The notes beneath the pieces were generated by a model. That model was given only the letters and a program-made list of their open reading frames with translations. It was not told the DNA's origin and searched no databases. A stretch of DNA of 64,000 bases from Ischnura elegans (taxonomy: Eukaryota > Arthropoda > Insecta > Odonata > Coenagrionidae): the NCBI RefSeq assembly GCF_921293095.1, contig NC_060246.1, positions 110,898,941-110,962,940 on the forward strand. The letters are read 5' to 3'. This document shows positions 11,401 through 25,200 of this stretch, piece by piece (within the stretch, counting starts at the first letter, position 1; each line of letters starts with the position of its first letter). The position numbers and the translations under genes were made by a program.

Positions 11401-13016
11401 ATATTTATAGAGATCACCTATATAGCGTCGTGTTATTTAGTGCCAGGTTCCGATGATGTATCACGTAGGAATAAATGCTTACGCGAGAGTCGCATGCATG
11501 TCTCTCTCTGTACTCTGGGCTCACTCAAAATAACTTTTATTGAAAACTCATTACGAATTGTGATCCTTATACAGAATGTAATACTTATCTTCCCTGTTAT
11601 TTGCGTGCTGGCATTCTACTGTTCTGATTTAGGAGACATCTATTCTCCCCACGTGTTTTAACTGGGTGATTTTATTAATCTATTTGATAATATTAATTTT
11701 ATTAATTAATTTGATTAAATTAGTTAATGTAGGAGGACAAACCGCTACTTGCCCTATTACGACCGAGAATATAATTTATTCATTGATGTTTGCCGTGAAG
11801 CTTTGGTTGCATATGCGTTCATTTGTACAAATATTTATGAATAGAAATAAGATGCTTTGAAGCAAACGAGAAAAGAAGGGGAGATTTCTTCGGATAAAAT
11901 CCATCGGCGAACATTTGCGAACATAATTTTTTTAAACACATCAAATTTTGAAAGCTAGTACACATTTTCCATCAAGGGTTAAGTAAACTTGTTAATCTTG
12001 AAATTTTGCGCTGTGTAGACTACAGGAAATTACTCTTCCGTGTAAGCAGTATTGATAAAGTGGACTTATTATATGCGCATAATTACAAGAGGAATGGAGA
12101 CCTCAATATTGGAAAGGTTTACAATTTTCTGGTACTTATTGGCATGTTGTTCAATGGGAGGGACGTAAAAAATAACAATTTAATCTAATTAAGTACGGCA
12201 TCAAACACCCGGCTAGTATCTAAGTGATCGGTTTATTTTGCCTGAAAATTTTCACTGCTGATTCTATTTGCTATCTAAATTAATGTCAATCTCATATCTC
12301 GAAATAAGGCAAGGTAATTTTGAACATGAAATATAAATTATATTAATCCAGTTGGTAAATGAAATTGGTGAACCATCTTTTTCTTTGAAACTAAAATGCA
12401 CTGAAATTTTTCTACTTGAATGGTCCATCGAAAATACCTACCTAGATATGGGTGTTCCATGTCTTCTAGGAATATCTATAAATATTATCTCATTGAGATC
12501 GGTATGGAATGGCTCAACCACTTTCTGCGTAAAAAATTATTAAACTTTCCATGAAAAAACAGCTCGGAGCAATGATTAAATTATAAATATATTTGAATGC
12601 AATTTTCTACGTGTGTAAACGCATTTAATCTTGTTTTACATTAAGATTTTCTCCATTGAAACAACCGTGACAATATAGGACATTAATTTTCTCTTATGAA
12701 TCAAATAATTGCTTTTCATTTCGATGGTAAGAGCACCATGCATTTAGCTGCGGGGATACGTTCCAATCACATATTCGTAGTACAATAGTGTAGTGTACCT
12801 CTAGATACATAGGAAACCGGGTAAGAGTTCAAAGTCGGTTGCGCTTTACGAAATTCATATCTTGTGATGGCTCTCGACAGCTATGGTTTCTTGTGCCATG
12901 GAGATTGGTTAGGAAAGAATGGTGGAGGGAAACCTGGCGTCTGCATTTAGCTGCTCTAAAAAAATGTCAAAAGGACAATGGTATTACGTCTCATTCGACA
13001 GATGATAACCATAGAC
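11401..13016. other. AT-rich intergenic
   Basis: Contains the second copy of the 100-bp repeat (listed separately) and small open frames without context. Nothing else is recognisable. Confidence 0.45.
12222..12325 (+). repeat. 100-bp dispersed direct repeat, copy 2
   Basis: Direct-orientation relative of 9785-9885, sharing GTCAATCTCATATCTCGAAAT and neighbouring blocks. Confidence 0.6.
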
Positions 13017-13298
13017 GGATTTAGGGGAGGACCGGGCAAGCGCCCCCCCCCCCCACCCCCCTCCAGACGCTTAAAAAATAGACAAGATTTTAATAACGTT
13101 ATCATTAAGTTCGTTTAATGTTGTGTATTACGGAGCCTCAATCGTTTAATTTCATATTAATAACTTTCATTTCAAAGTAAAGAGAATATTTTCTACAGTT
13201 TTTGTATTCTGTTTTTAATCTCAAATATGAGAAGACCTGTCGGATCCTTATGCCTCCCCTCCCAGAAAAAAATCCTGGATCAGTCCCTGATGGTAACC
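13017..13298 (+). repeat. Dispersed C-tract element, copy 1
   Basis: Begins near GACGGATTTAGGGG and ends near CCTGGATCAGTCCCTGA. A poly-C tract lies near the start and CCCAGAAAAAAATCC near the end. The same order of blocks occurs at 27134-27328, and a fragment lies in inverse orientation at 57096-57180. The ends (AGACGGATTTAGG against AGGGACTGATCCAGG) are weakly inverted, suggesting a non-autonomous DNA element. Non-coding. Confidence 0.6.
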
Positions 13299-13320
13299 CT
13301 TACTATTCCGAGACATAATA

Positions 13321-13970
13321 GGGTAGTTTCCTTCATCAAATAAAACGAAAGGCATTGATTGTGATTCGTTACCCACCATTACTGTATTTATAATATACAA
13401 ATTATGTATTTGGTTTTAGATATCCCAGGTTGGACGAATATCAATGGTCAATTTTAACCTCATTTGAAAAAGGCCAGGTTAGCGCCCATGCGATGCCACT
13501 CCACGTGACGTCACAGAGACCTAGATGCTATTCGAGTAGTCAGGAGTTTTACATCGTCTGAGATTACCAATGCATACATGAGGCACAGAGCTCAGGGAAA
13601 CATCTCTTAATAATCACCTATTAAAATTGCCGAAGGTCGGAAAGTTTCCTTCGTTTGATAGGGTATCAATAATCCTTTTTTTAGACAAGCGCTACCTGCT
13701 AGCAGGGCACTCTGCTACCTGCTAGCAGCTTGCATCGTAGCGGCACTCATAGCCTCGCACCAAGGTGGCCTCACACTGCGGCAGGCGGAACCAGAATGAC
13801 GTCACACGGGCTTTTGCAAGCATTCATACTTATCCGTCGCGTTTTCGAACGCTTGAAAATTTTTATTTTTCATTTAATCGCCAAAAATAGATATTGCCAT
13901 TTAAAAATCTAAAAGCGTGAAATACGTACTCCAGGAGTAACAATCTTTCGATTTAGGTAATAAATAATAG
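13321..13970 (+). mobile_element. TA-flanked TIR element, intact copy
   Basis: The left end GGGTAGTTTCCTTC and right end AGGAAACCTCCC are inverted repeats. TA stands directly outside both (TA|GGG and CCC|TA), as for TA-duplicating DNA transposons. About 650 bp, non-coding. It contains a duplicated CTACCTGCTAGCAG block and two TGACGTCAC motifs. A second copy, missing the right end and carrying a LINE insertion, lies in KIF3A intron 4 at 19893-20713. Confidence 0.75.
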
Positions 13971-13984
13971 GAAACCTCCCTATT

Positions 13985-16212
13985 CCTGGCCGATAGATTT
14001 AGAATGCAGCATATTTGCGAATAAAATCAAATAAAACTCCCCACCATATGAACATCCACTGTAACCATAATAGTGATATTTATTTAGGGAAAATTTTCCT
14101 ATTTTTCCAAATACAGAATCAAACTAATTCATACATAAATTTGGGAATTTCTCTTATGGTAGTTTTGTGATCTTCATCGCCGTTCACGTGGCAGGATTCA
14201 AATATTACACATTGCACTACTATTGTGCACTTTTGCACGTAACATACTAGAAAATATATTTAGAAACATGAAACAGAGTCAAACTTGATTGCATTAAAAA
14301 ATTTAAATAAAAAAGAAGAAATTTCAGTACGTAATTGAACATAGCATTAATTTGGGCATTTTTGCTCACAAATCACTAAATGATACATTGATGCATTAAT
14401 TAAAAACATAGATAGCTTGAAGTGCCTTTTTAAAAAGTATATGCAAAGGGAAAAATGTCTGCATTGAGGCAATGACGATCGTAATCCTGGAATTCCTGTT
14501 CCTTGTTATGCGGTATAAATAGTTAAAATTCTGATGTGGGATATGAATTAAATATTTAGAAACGATTTTTTAAAATGAATTTGAAAAATGAAGATTTTTA
14601 AAATGTTAATTATGGAAAAGAGTTCGGAGCATTTTACCATGGACTCTTTAAGAATATAATCTATTTCGTCGTCCGTGAATTGCAAGATAATGATTCGGCA
14701 ATGAATATTCGCATTTTAGTCACAGTCGTTTATATATAATTTCTATCTTTTACGGGATAAAATAATTTCTTGGACTTAAATGCATTTTAGCTTTCAGTGC
14801 GTTCACTATTTTATGTTGGACACGATAACCGGAAGCTGTGATACCTAATGGCGTTGAGATCAAAAAAGAAGATATCCAAAGGAAACATTGCAATTATTAA
14901 TTAACCATGGTCACAGCCAAGCGCTCCACTCACTAGGTTACCACGCTCCCCGACTTTACAGTTAATGGACTTTCAATAAGCTGCAGGTGGGGACTCGAGG
15001 CATTAAAAGAGTAAGCATTTGATATCAAAGTGATTCCCAACGGACAAGGAAAAAACATCAATCAGATCTTCTACCATCTGGCAACCTTGATAAAATATTG
15101 CAAAAATGATCATAATAAAATTAATAACGAGTTTAAGATAACTGTAAAATAAAACTAAGGCGAAAAAGAAATATTTTTTATATTTTCAGTTGTTAAATTT
15201 TAATTCACTTTTGGCTCAATACATGGAGGAAGTGGTTGATTTTCGGCAAATTAAATAACGATTGAAGTTCTATAATTCCGTGAGGGATGGAAGACATCGG
15301 GATGGACACCCTTATACATTCCGAGACAGTCATGTAAATGTTGGCAATATGTTCGTGTAAGGCAAATTATGGCAATGAATACACCTCAAAAATTATATAA
15401 GTGATTAGTTGCCCCTTTGATGACCTCTGCTCAAATTTAAAAACTACTATTGGATCTTTACGGCTAAATTCATTAACATATATGCTCATTAAAAATTTCA
15501 ACACAACTCGAGTGTACATATACATGGAACTTCGTCTTCCTAACATTATTTGGATAGATGGAAATCGGCATTAACCAATCAAAATAAGCGTATGATTGCC
15601 CCCATTTCGAGAATGTCTCGTTTTATTTGGCTTTAATTTCTACACAGAATCGAGACACAGATTTCTTTTTTTATCCTTGAAATAAATGTCGAAATTAGTC
15701 ATTATCCAATTGATAAACTTTCATTTTACTATCAACACCGAAAGTTCTCCGAGAAAGTCTGGAGGGATACCAACATTTTTATTAATTCATAATAAAAAAT
15801 AAAATAGATAACGGAAAGATTTATGAATGCACACCATTAGTTCCTTTTAAAAATATTTTATGATGCTATGGTGAAATTAATGTGGCGGTTTTTATCGAAA
15901 TATGGTTAATTATATGCATTACCATTGCTTTGAAGGCAAGAGAATGTCGTCAGCTGTTTCGGCGACTTTAAACTTCGCGGTACCATTGGAGTCGCTCTTT
16001 TATTTTCGTTCTTCCAGTATTTGTTGTGTTTGCTCTTGCACGGGCTTGTCTGCAATAGGTGATAAATATCATCACCTTTTCTTGATTTTGTATATTTTTG
16101 TCTACGTTTTTTATCCTTGAATAGGAGTTATGCAGACTTTTAGAGGCTATCCGTTGAACTGAGTGAGCGGATAATCAATTTCTTCGTCAAGGAGCTATCA
16201 TTAAGTGGCACA
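13985..16212. other. KIF3A upstream region
   Basis: AT-rich. The only GC-richer part is about 15950-16045, just upstream of the KIF3A start, containing CAGCTGTTTCGGCGAC and CATTGG (an inverted CCAAT). It is a reasonable place for the KIF3A promoter, but no TATA box, initiator or RFX X-box could be assigned with confidence. Sequence from about 16120 to 16212 is probably 5' UTR. Confidence 0.4.
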
Positions 16213-16218
16213 ATGTCG
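16213..16218 (+). CDS. KIF3A: KIF3A coding exon 1 (Met-Ser only)
   Basis: ATG TCG is followed directly by the donor GTATGT. It joins in phase 0 to exon 2, giving MSDEEDGSS. Exon 2 itself has no ATG before the motor core, so a short first exon is required, and this is the closest in-frame ATG with a donor. Context CACAATGTCG. Confidence 0.75.
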
Positions 16219-19200
16219 GTATGTTGATTGTGTTTTTTGTTGACGCTAGATTTTTAGTTAATGTTGACTAAAATGCTACATTTTTTTATTAATTTTATGG
16301 CTCACATATGAAATATGGCATTTCTAACATCATCTGTCGATAAGTATGATATACTCTGTCTTTATAAGTATTCCTTATATGAGATAGTATTATGAGTCGT
16401 GAATTCTTTATTTCAGGATGAAGAGGACGGTTCGAGTCCCAACAAGGACGATTCACAGGAGAAAGAGTGCGTTCCTCCAGGCGATACTGGTGAAGTGGAG
16501 AATGTTAGAGTCGTGGTTCGCGTAAGACCACTAAATGAAGACGAAGTTCAAGCAGGATACCGAAAAGTTGTACAAGTAAATACAATGCAAGGAATGGTCA
16601 CAGTGGAAAATCCGTGCCCATCAGCTCCTGGAGAACCGGCCAGAACTTTTACGTTTGATCTCGTATTTGACCTCGACTCTAAACAGGTACAAAATTATTT
16701 GTTATTAGTTGATGACATAGAAACGGACTTGAAGCGAACCTCCGGCAGAATATTTGGTGTGATATTGTAGTTAAACATCATAGTAGACGAAATAGAAATG
16801 AATGTTAAATAAAAATAAACTCATTCGTCATGATCTTAAGTTAATTGAAAACAAGCTCGTACTCAGAATGTGACTAAATTCTGTTCTCTGAGTGAACATA
16901 ATTTTAACTCGTTTAATAATTTTTTTTGTTGAGATTATTTCATTCCATTTGCTGCGATTTTCATCCTCTATCGTTGGGGTGATTGTTTTATCTTCTTTCC
17001 TAATTTCATTCGGAAAGTGTGGAAATGGATATTTTGCCATTAAAAACTTCGAAGGTAGATTACCATGTTAGCTTTGAGTTGCATTTATGATTTTTTTAAA
17101 CTTTGTTAATTCCAAATTCTATCCTTTCATCCACTGTTCTTTGTAAGTATGTTTCAACTTATCAATTTGTTTTGCAGACTGATGTGTACAATGAAATTGC
17201 CAGACCCATTGTGTCTAAAGTTTTAGAGGGATATAATGGAACCATCTTTGCTTATGGGCAAACTGGCACAGGAAAAACATTCACCATGCAAGGAGACTGG
17301 GAAGATCCCCACCTTAAAGGCATTATACCAAATTCATTTGCCCATATATTCGGTTATATTGCCAAGTCAAAAGAAGATAAGAGGTAAGTAAAATCATATC
17401 CACTAAAACTGGTGCCAAATTTTTGCCTGAACCTTGTAATTAAACTCCTGCTCTCCGTAGAGCTTCAATAGATTTCTGCTCGAGCATTTACACTCTTCTG
17501 TTTAGTATTTTTGGCCATTATTTTTGACCATGGGACCAAAATCAGGCCAGTCTTTTTCTTGGAATTATCCTGAGTATCAAAACTACCTAGCCAAACCTGA
17601 AAACATCCCTAGACTCTCACTGTGTAATTACTATTAATAATAGTATAATGGTATAAGTAGTATTGAGCACATTCAAGTTCTGTTGTTCAATAATCACATT
17701 CATTAGCTCTCTCCAACTCTTAATCTTTGTTATTTTAGAAATCTAAAATATTAAATGTCTTTGCCGCAGCAACTGAAGCGGTTGTAATCGAATTTGAAGA
17801 ATTACTTTTTCAATTTCATGTTTGTTAGTTTGTAGCTTTTTAATTAAAACAAAATGAAGTAAATATACTATTATTTTTAGCATAATCAAATGTACACTGA
17901 GGAGGAAGGTTTATGTGCGATTATTATTGCAGTTCTTGATTTGAGTAATGGTGGGGAGGTCCAAACCTTAGTTCTGTGTTTCTGCCTCAACTCTGAAATG
18001 GTTTGGAATCAGAGCATGTGAGTGTATTGGAAATAGTTACATTCACAGTAAGGGCCAGCAAAAATAGCTTTATTTTCATATCTCTGTGGCCCCCCAGAAA
18101 AAAAGAAAAACCAGTCTGAGACTGTAGGTATGGCAAAAAGAATTTTTCCTATTTTTAATTTTCCCAACAGTTTTTTTTTGCTGAAGACTTTTATTTTTTT
18201 ATATGATTCTATCTCCTGCGTTGAAGCCTCAAAGATAATACATAATGCTTTGTTATTAGTAGAGAAAAAGTCGTTGAATTTTTATAATGGGAATATTAAT
18301 GGTAGTATTCATGATAATAATTATTTAACCGTAAATTTTAGCCATCACTGTAAATTAGAAAATGATGACTTCATCAAAGTCTGTTTTGGGCATTTTTGAT
18401 ATGCAATGACTTAAGAAAAATACATTTTACTGGGCCTTTTTTTATCATATATCATGACTCCATACTTCAACTCAGGGTTAAAAATTTATGCTGAACTAGA
18501 TAATGACCAGAAGCATGTTTTTTTTATTCTCCTTGTGGTAGATGGAATTCAGTAAGGATTTACCCTTATTTCTAGTGCATATCCACAACATTTTTCTCTT
18601 ATGTATTAAGTTCAAAAATGAATAATATAGTGGTCATGGATAAAATTTTTCTGACTCGAGAATTATGCTACCATATGTTGATGGTTTACACGTTCTTGCG
18701 AAGGAAATTACGAGGAAATTTGGAGCAATTATATTCTGAGTTTTAGAATTCAAAATGAGGATCTTTTGTGTTTGCATTTAAATTTTGCATGTTGTTTGCG
18801 GCATAAACATTCATGATGGTGTGTAAAGACACCATTTATTCTATATTTAATTGGAAAAAGAAGAGGACAGTACTTCTTCAAATTTCTTCAGAGAAAATTA
18901 AATTCCCTTATTCTTTAAAAAATTATGCAAAAGGTATGAAAACCCTGGTAGGCTATTTGATTGGAATTTGGATTCTAGGTTTTTCCAGGATCTTTTATGA
19001 ATGACTGCCATGTCTTTAAGGATTTCCTGTATGTGTGTTTTTTTCTGCTTGCAAGTCCACTCCTACTGTAAGTGTTCCCTAAAACTGCGCCCTGGAGGAG
19101 GAGAAAATTGTTTAGCAGAAATGAATAAATACAGCATTTTCCAAAAGATGTGATAATCATATTTCAATGGAACATCTCTTGTCCCCTAATATGTATGTCA

Positions 19201-22200
19201 TTACATATATTTTTTGATGAATACATATTGATATCTGTTTATCTTGATTCCCTACAGGTTTTTGGTACGAGTTTCATATTTGGAAATATATCAGGAAGAA
19301 GTTCGTGATCTACTTAGTCAAGACCAGGGTAAAAGGCTAGAAGTCAGAGAAAGACCAAATTTGGGAGTATTTGTCAAAGGGCTGTCAGGCTATGTGGTGA
19401 ATAATGCCGGAGATATGGATAGAATAGTAAAAATGGGAAATAAAAATCGTAAGTGAAATGCTTAGTTAACCTCTTTATAATTTTAGCTTTGAAAAAGGTG
19501 GTTAATCAGGTATCAGTAATTGATATAATCACATATGGCCTTATTTTTTGCTTAAAATTTTTCTTTTGGCTTAATTTTCACTACAATAGTGAAGTCAGAT
19601 ATGTACTGAAGTACTGCAGTTATCAAACATAGCCACTTCTGCCACCTCTGAAATATGAAGTTCTCATCTTACATGTTATTCTGAGAAGTTGGTAAATTTG
19701 GACAAAGCTCTCATCTATAATAGTGTATAAATTATTCCAGCACTGAAAAGTAACTGTTATGGGATGAAAATTTTTCCTGATGAACTGTGGTGAACATGCT
19801 CAAGGGAAGACTAATATTAGCTCATATAATGAAGTGAATTCGTTGTAAGTATTTTGTTGAAAGTTGATTACGGTACTATGGATGCTTTTACAATAGGGTA
19901 GTTTCCTTCATCAAAGAAAACGAAAGGCATTGATTGCGATTCATTATCCACCATTATTGTATTCATAATGTACTAATTATATGGTTTTTGAAATCCCAGT
20001 TTAAACAAATGTTAATGTTCAATTTTAACCACACATGGAAAAAGATATCTTAATAATCACCTATTAAAACTGGCTATGGTCGGAAAGTTTACTTCGTTTG
20101 ATTGGGTATTAATAATCCTTATTTTAGCCAAGCACTACCTGCCAGCAGGGTACTCTGCTATCTGCTAGCAGTTTGCATCTACATCTACATAATACCCCGC
20201 AAGCCGCCTAAAAGGCGTGTGGCAGGGGGTGTTAGGACACCAGCCGTTTACAGCTAAAAAAATTAAGTGCTCAAACGAAGTTGGGACTACCGTTTATTAA
20301 AGTCCTTTATGGTTCGGGGGAAAAACGAATTGCCATATCTATCCGTTCGGCAAAACATCTCTCTTAATTTATCACTTCTATCGGACCTGGAAATATAGTG
20401 TGGCTCTAATATTATGTTCTCTGTATCGCTCTTAAAGATATCCATTCTCAATTGTTCAAGCAATCTAAGCCTAGCGCGCAGCCTCCGAGTCTCCAAAGAG
20501 CACAGAGTCGTAGCGGCGCATATATCCTCGCCCCAAGGTCACCTCACACAGCAGCAGTGGGAACTAGAATGATGTCACACGGGCTTTTCCCTATATTTAT
20601 GCTTAGCCGTCGCGTTTTCACGCGCTTGAAAACTTTCACTTTTCATTTAATCACGAAAAATAGATGTCATCATTTAAAAATCTAAAAGCATGAAATACGT
20701 ACTCCAGGAGTAATTTTCACTCTCAATTTTCAGATGTGTATGATTGTTTGTATTTCAGGTGTTACTGGAGCTACAGCTATGAATGCTCAATCATCACGCT
20801 CTCATGCAATATTCACCGTCACAATTGAATGCATTCAAGAAGACAGTGAAGGAGACCATCACCTTCGTATGGGGAAGTTGCACCTCGTGGATTTGGCAGT
20901 ATGTTTTTGGACCAAGATGCTGCGTGTGTTAGATTAAAAAAAAAGTGGCCAGTGTTACAGTTACCAGTTGAAGTACAGCTTACCTTTCATCTCATATTTT
21001 CAGGGTTCAGAGAGGCAAAGTAAAACTGGGGCAAGTGGACAACGTTTAAAAGAAGCATCGCAAATAAACTTGTCTTTGTCAACTTTGGGTAATGTGATAT
21101 CAGCCCTGGTTGATGGTAAGAGCACTCATGTACCATATCGGAACTCCAAACTAACCAGGCTTCTACAAGATTCATTAGGAGGCAATTCTAAAACGGTCAT
21201 GGTAAGATAATTCTCTTTGGATCAGTCGGTGCTTTTCATTCATGAATATGTGATTTTAAGTCCTTGTGAAATCAAGTATTTAAATGATCAGTGTTTGAGT
21301 GGCTACTGTTAAACTTTCACCCATGCTGAATTTCTTATGTGACAGAAAAATCCATTTTCCTTTATTCACAAAATTTCACTTTTTTCTTTTCTTACTTATG
21401 CAAGTTTTGATTCCTAATATTGAGTAATTTTTAATATTGGCTGCAGGTGATTTTGGTTTTAAGTACATCTATTCATTAGGTGATTGTTTTGTGCATTTCA
21501 TTCATTTAAGTAACTTTGTGTGCCTTATCACAATTCTCTGGATTTATTTGAAGTTTGCTTGGAATCCAACAGCTTTCAGGGAAGATAAAATGCTGAAAAT
21601 AATCATAATAAGAAAAACTTGGTGAATATTGGAGCACATGGTAACTGATGCTGGAAGTTCTGATGAATGGAAAATATTTTAAAAGAATATGATTTTTGAA
21701 TTTGTAACCTCCATTTGGAGCATAAAATGATTTAAGGGTTAACCTTTTCCCTACCGTACACGTATATATACGTGTGGACGTTTCCTGACCCGGGAGACCA
21801 CGGGCGTATATATACGTGTGAGATTTTCCCGGTCAAGAAAACGAAACCTGTATATATACGTTTTCTAGCTCTCCCCCTTTCAGGACGGTCGTGAGTTTAG
21901 GTCGCCTTTGTCTCGGGACCCAACGCTTCGGGGTTTAGGATTAACCCTCCGAATCCGGGAGCAGGTACCCGGACCCTTCGTCTTTTATAACCCCTCTCAG
22001 CGGTAAGGGACAGCGGTCATACAATTGTTTATAGAGTCAATTTTCGAAATAAAAATTTGTTCATTTCTCAAGAAATATAAACTAAGAATTGAATTGTTTG
22101 TCTTTTGAGCAGCGTTTAGAATTTTTAAACGAAATTCTACAACAAATATTAACTTATATCTCGAGTTATGTATAAACATCAACATGGAAATTGTTGCTGC

Positions 22201-25200
22201 GTTAAATGCTTTGATAATGGCCTTAGAACTTCGTTTAAAATTTGACAATGCTCAGATAAAAATTAGGAATTATATTCTATGTCTGTAATTTACGTGCAAG
22301 CAACAATTATCCATTTGCTAAATACATATAAGCAATACATAAGTTGACCGCGAACCAATGCCGCAGGTATGGTCGTAAAACCGGAAAGGAGGGAGCACAA
22401 CTACTCTCGGAGTCCGATATAATGCGGAGTCCCACCGTGGAGGGGTCGAAAAAGGTTCAGCGAGACCCTTCTTAACGAATGCCCTCCAAAAATGCTCCGT
22501 ACCACGAGAAAGAAGAGTCTCTTGGGGCTCGGTACAGCAGTCAATCTAAGACGAAAACTCCGCGGTCTCGAAAGGGTTAACATTTTGTGTGGAATTACAC
22601 TTAATATTTTAATTGAAGATTTGCCAGTATTAATTGCATTTAGTCCTTCATCTAAATATTTACTAGTGGAATGAAAATGAGGAATCTTAAAATGAAAGGT
22701 AGTTGCACTTTTCCACAATAATTTAATGTGCATGACGTGTTTTGGCTCGCAGAGCCATGCCAATGCCATCATCTGGTCTTGTATCAGATGATGGTTCCGT
22801 GAGTTGAAATATGTCATTCGCATTAAATTATTAGGGATAAATGCAACAACCTTTCATTTCAGTATGTAGAACTTCCACTATGTCACTCCTTAATTAATCA
22901 GTTAAACTTGTGAGGAATCTTGTTTTTTCTGTCCAAAATAAGTTCATGTAGACACTTCACTTGTATGACTAACTATTTCAACTTTTTTCTGTTTTGCAAT
23001 GGTAGTTATGAATAGTTGAGAAGGAAGCAAACTCTTTTTCTACCGAGGCGATAGCTAGAAAAGGTTGTTTTGGGCAGGGTGGATTCATTTGAAAGCAAGG
23101 GACATTTCGGTGAGGTTCATGTTTGCAGTATCAATTTCCTCAGAGACTGTACCCCAAAAAATGTTTTTGTTGGTGGGTTTGAGCCCTTTTATCTTACCAA
23201 CTGTCTATAGTATTGCTTTCTATTGCTCTACAAAAATTTATTTTACTGACCCAGGTTCAAGAATTACACATATGCAGTGTTGAAATCTGTGTAGAATATT
23301 TTTATGTGGAATGGTAGATAGATGTTTTTTCTCCTCATAATGTGGCTACATCAAGTTAACGCTTCAAATATGATGTAATCTCGTGAACAGTTTTTTGAGA
23401 ATGAATGTTTTTAAAGGAAAGGTTACCTCTGCACTCTATCATTTCTTGTTTTTTCATGAACTGCTTATTCATCTGAGAATTTCCTTGTTTCTTTTCTAGG
23501 TTGCAAATGTTGGACCAGCTGAATATAATTATGATGAGACTGTATCAACTCTCCGGTATGCCATGCGAGCTAAAGGCATTCAAAATCGTGCATGGGTGAA
23601 CGAGGACCCCAAGGATGCCCTGTTGCGTCAGTTTCAGGATGAAATCCTTCTTCTCAAAAAACAGTTATCTTCTCTTTCAGTTGAGGATGCTTCAGAAATA
23701 ATGGAAAACCTTGGAATGGGAACAGGAAATCATAGTCAATCAGTATCTGGTATGTATTTTGGCAAAACAATTTGGCATTCAAAACATGGCTTTGTGCTTG
23801 ATGTTTTTTTATTCTCATTTTTGTCCATGTAATTAAACAGAGCTTTATTTAGATTTTTCCAATGCATGACTGAGCTTAAATTGATGTTTAGAGTCCTTGT
23901 GGTTTTTTATTACATGCTGTACATTACATTTAGCTGAAGTACTACAATTATGCTATACCATTCAGTGTTGATTTTCTGTTCCCTCTTCCCCGTTAATTTT
24001 TAATATATGTTGTAGAGGTAGAAAATTTTATTTATAAACAGTACCATTCTTAGGAAATTGTGAAGATTCTACTGGACCATTGGTTCAAACAGGATTGACT
24101 GAGAACCTACCTGATTTCTTAATTGGTCAGTGTTCCTTATTGGACCTTATTCCAGATAAGTTGTTATTCTAGATTTTTTCTTTGGCATTATGTAGTGTGT
24201 TTCATTTCATTAGTATGTTTTGCGTTTGTTCTTGAAATTAGTTAATTTTTATAATTGAAATCAATGCTAAAATCTGTGTAGAAAAGGATACTGGGGGTAG
24301 TAAATGCCATTAGGGAGATTACAAAATCACAGAGTATCACACTGTTATCAGGCTTTATGTAGTCATGGTTCCAATCCAGTCCAAAATAATGCGAAAAAAA
24401 ATTGTACTTACCGGGGCAAAGTTTAGAATTTCTCAATAAACTTCAAATTATGAAAAATGATGATTTTCCTGGTTAAAACACACATCCACCTATGTTACAG
24501 GGGAATGGCATTTAGTTTGGTGGAATTTACATTTACCAGATGATTCTACAGTGTTTCAGCTGTCATATGACATCAACTACCCTTTCCTCTAATGAGGAAG
24601 ATATGAGAGGATGGCTTAACGAATTTCAAGGAAATTCTATGATTTTGCCTACTTCACAGGGGTCTCGGAGTTGTCTGAAGAAATTCTCCTCTTGGAAGAT
24701 GATTCCTTATGGCTCCAATTTTGTCGTTCCCCAAAAAGTATGGTGGAGTGGCCATATACATATATGTTGGTATTAGAGGCCCCTCTCCCGCACTTTTTAG
24801 AGGAGGAAGATCGAATTGGTGCCATAAGAAATTATCTTGCGAGTGGAGCACTCATCCACCTAGCTGCCACACCCCTGTAAAGTATAATTTGTGGGATAGG
24901 GAAGATTTTTAGAATATTATGGTGATTATTAAACATCTCTGATGATCTTTATCTGGAGACGACGTAAGTGATGTTGTATCAAAACTGAAACACTACCATT
25001 GGGCGTGTGGAAATTCTATCAAACCAAGCACCATTTACTTGCACAACACAAGAGTGTGTTTTTTTCAGCTAAACCCCAAGTTTTCATATTTTGATGTTTA
25101 TGTTGAGACCTCTAAACATCACATTGAGGCAAAATTTTTGTGCTTTTTTTGGACTGAATTGTAACTAAGAGCACAAAAAGCCCGATAACATTTCGATACT

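Noticed and set aside
16126..16146. RFX X-box upstream of KIF3A (GTTATGCAGAC)
   Set aside because: Only half of the ciliary X-box consensus matches; not enough to call.
22401..22823. 140-codon minus-strand frame as a gene
   Set aside because: It runs through the piggyBac-like element's right end and a degenerate PLE-type 3' end; composition and boundaries are those of repeats.
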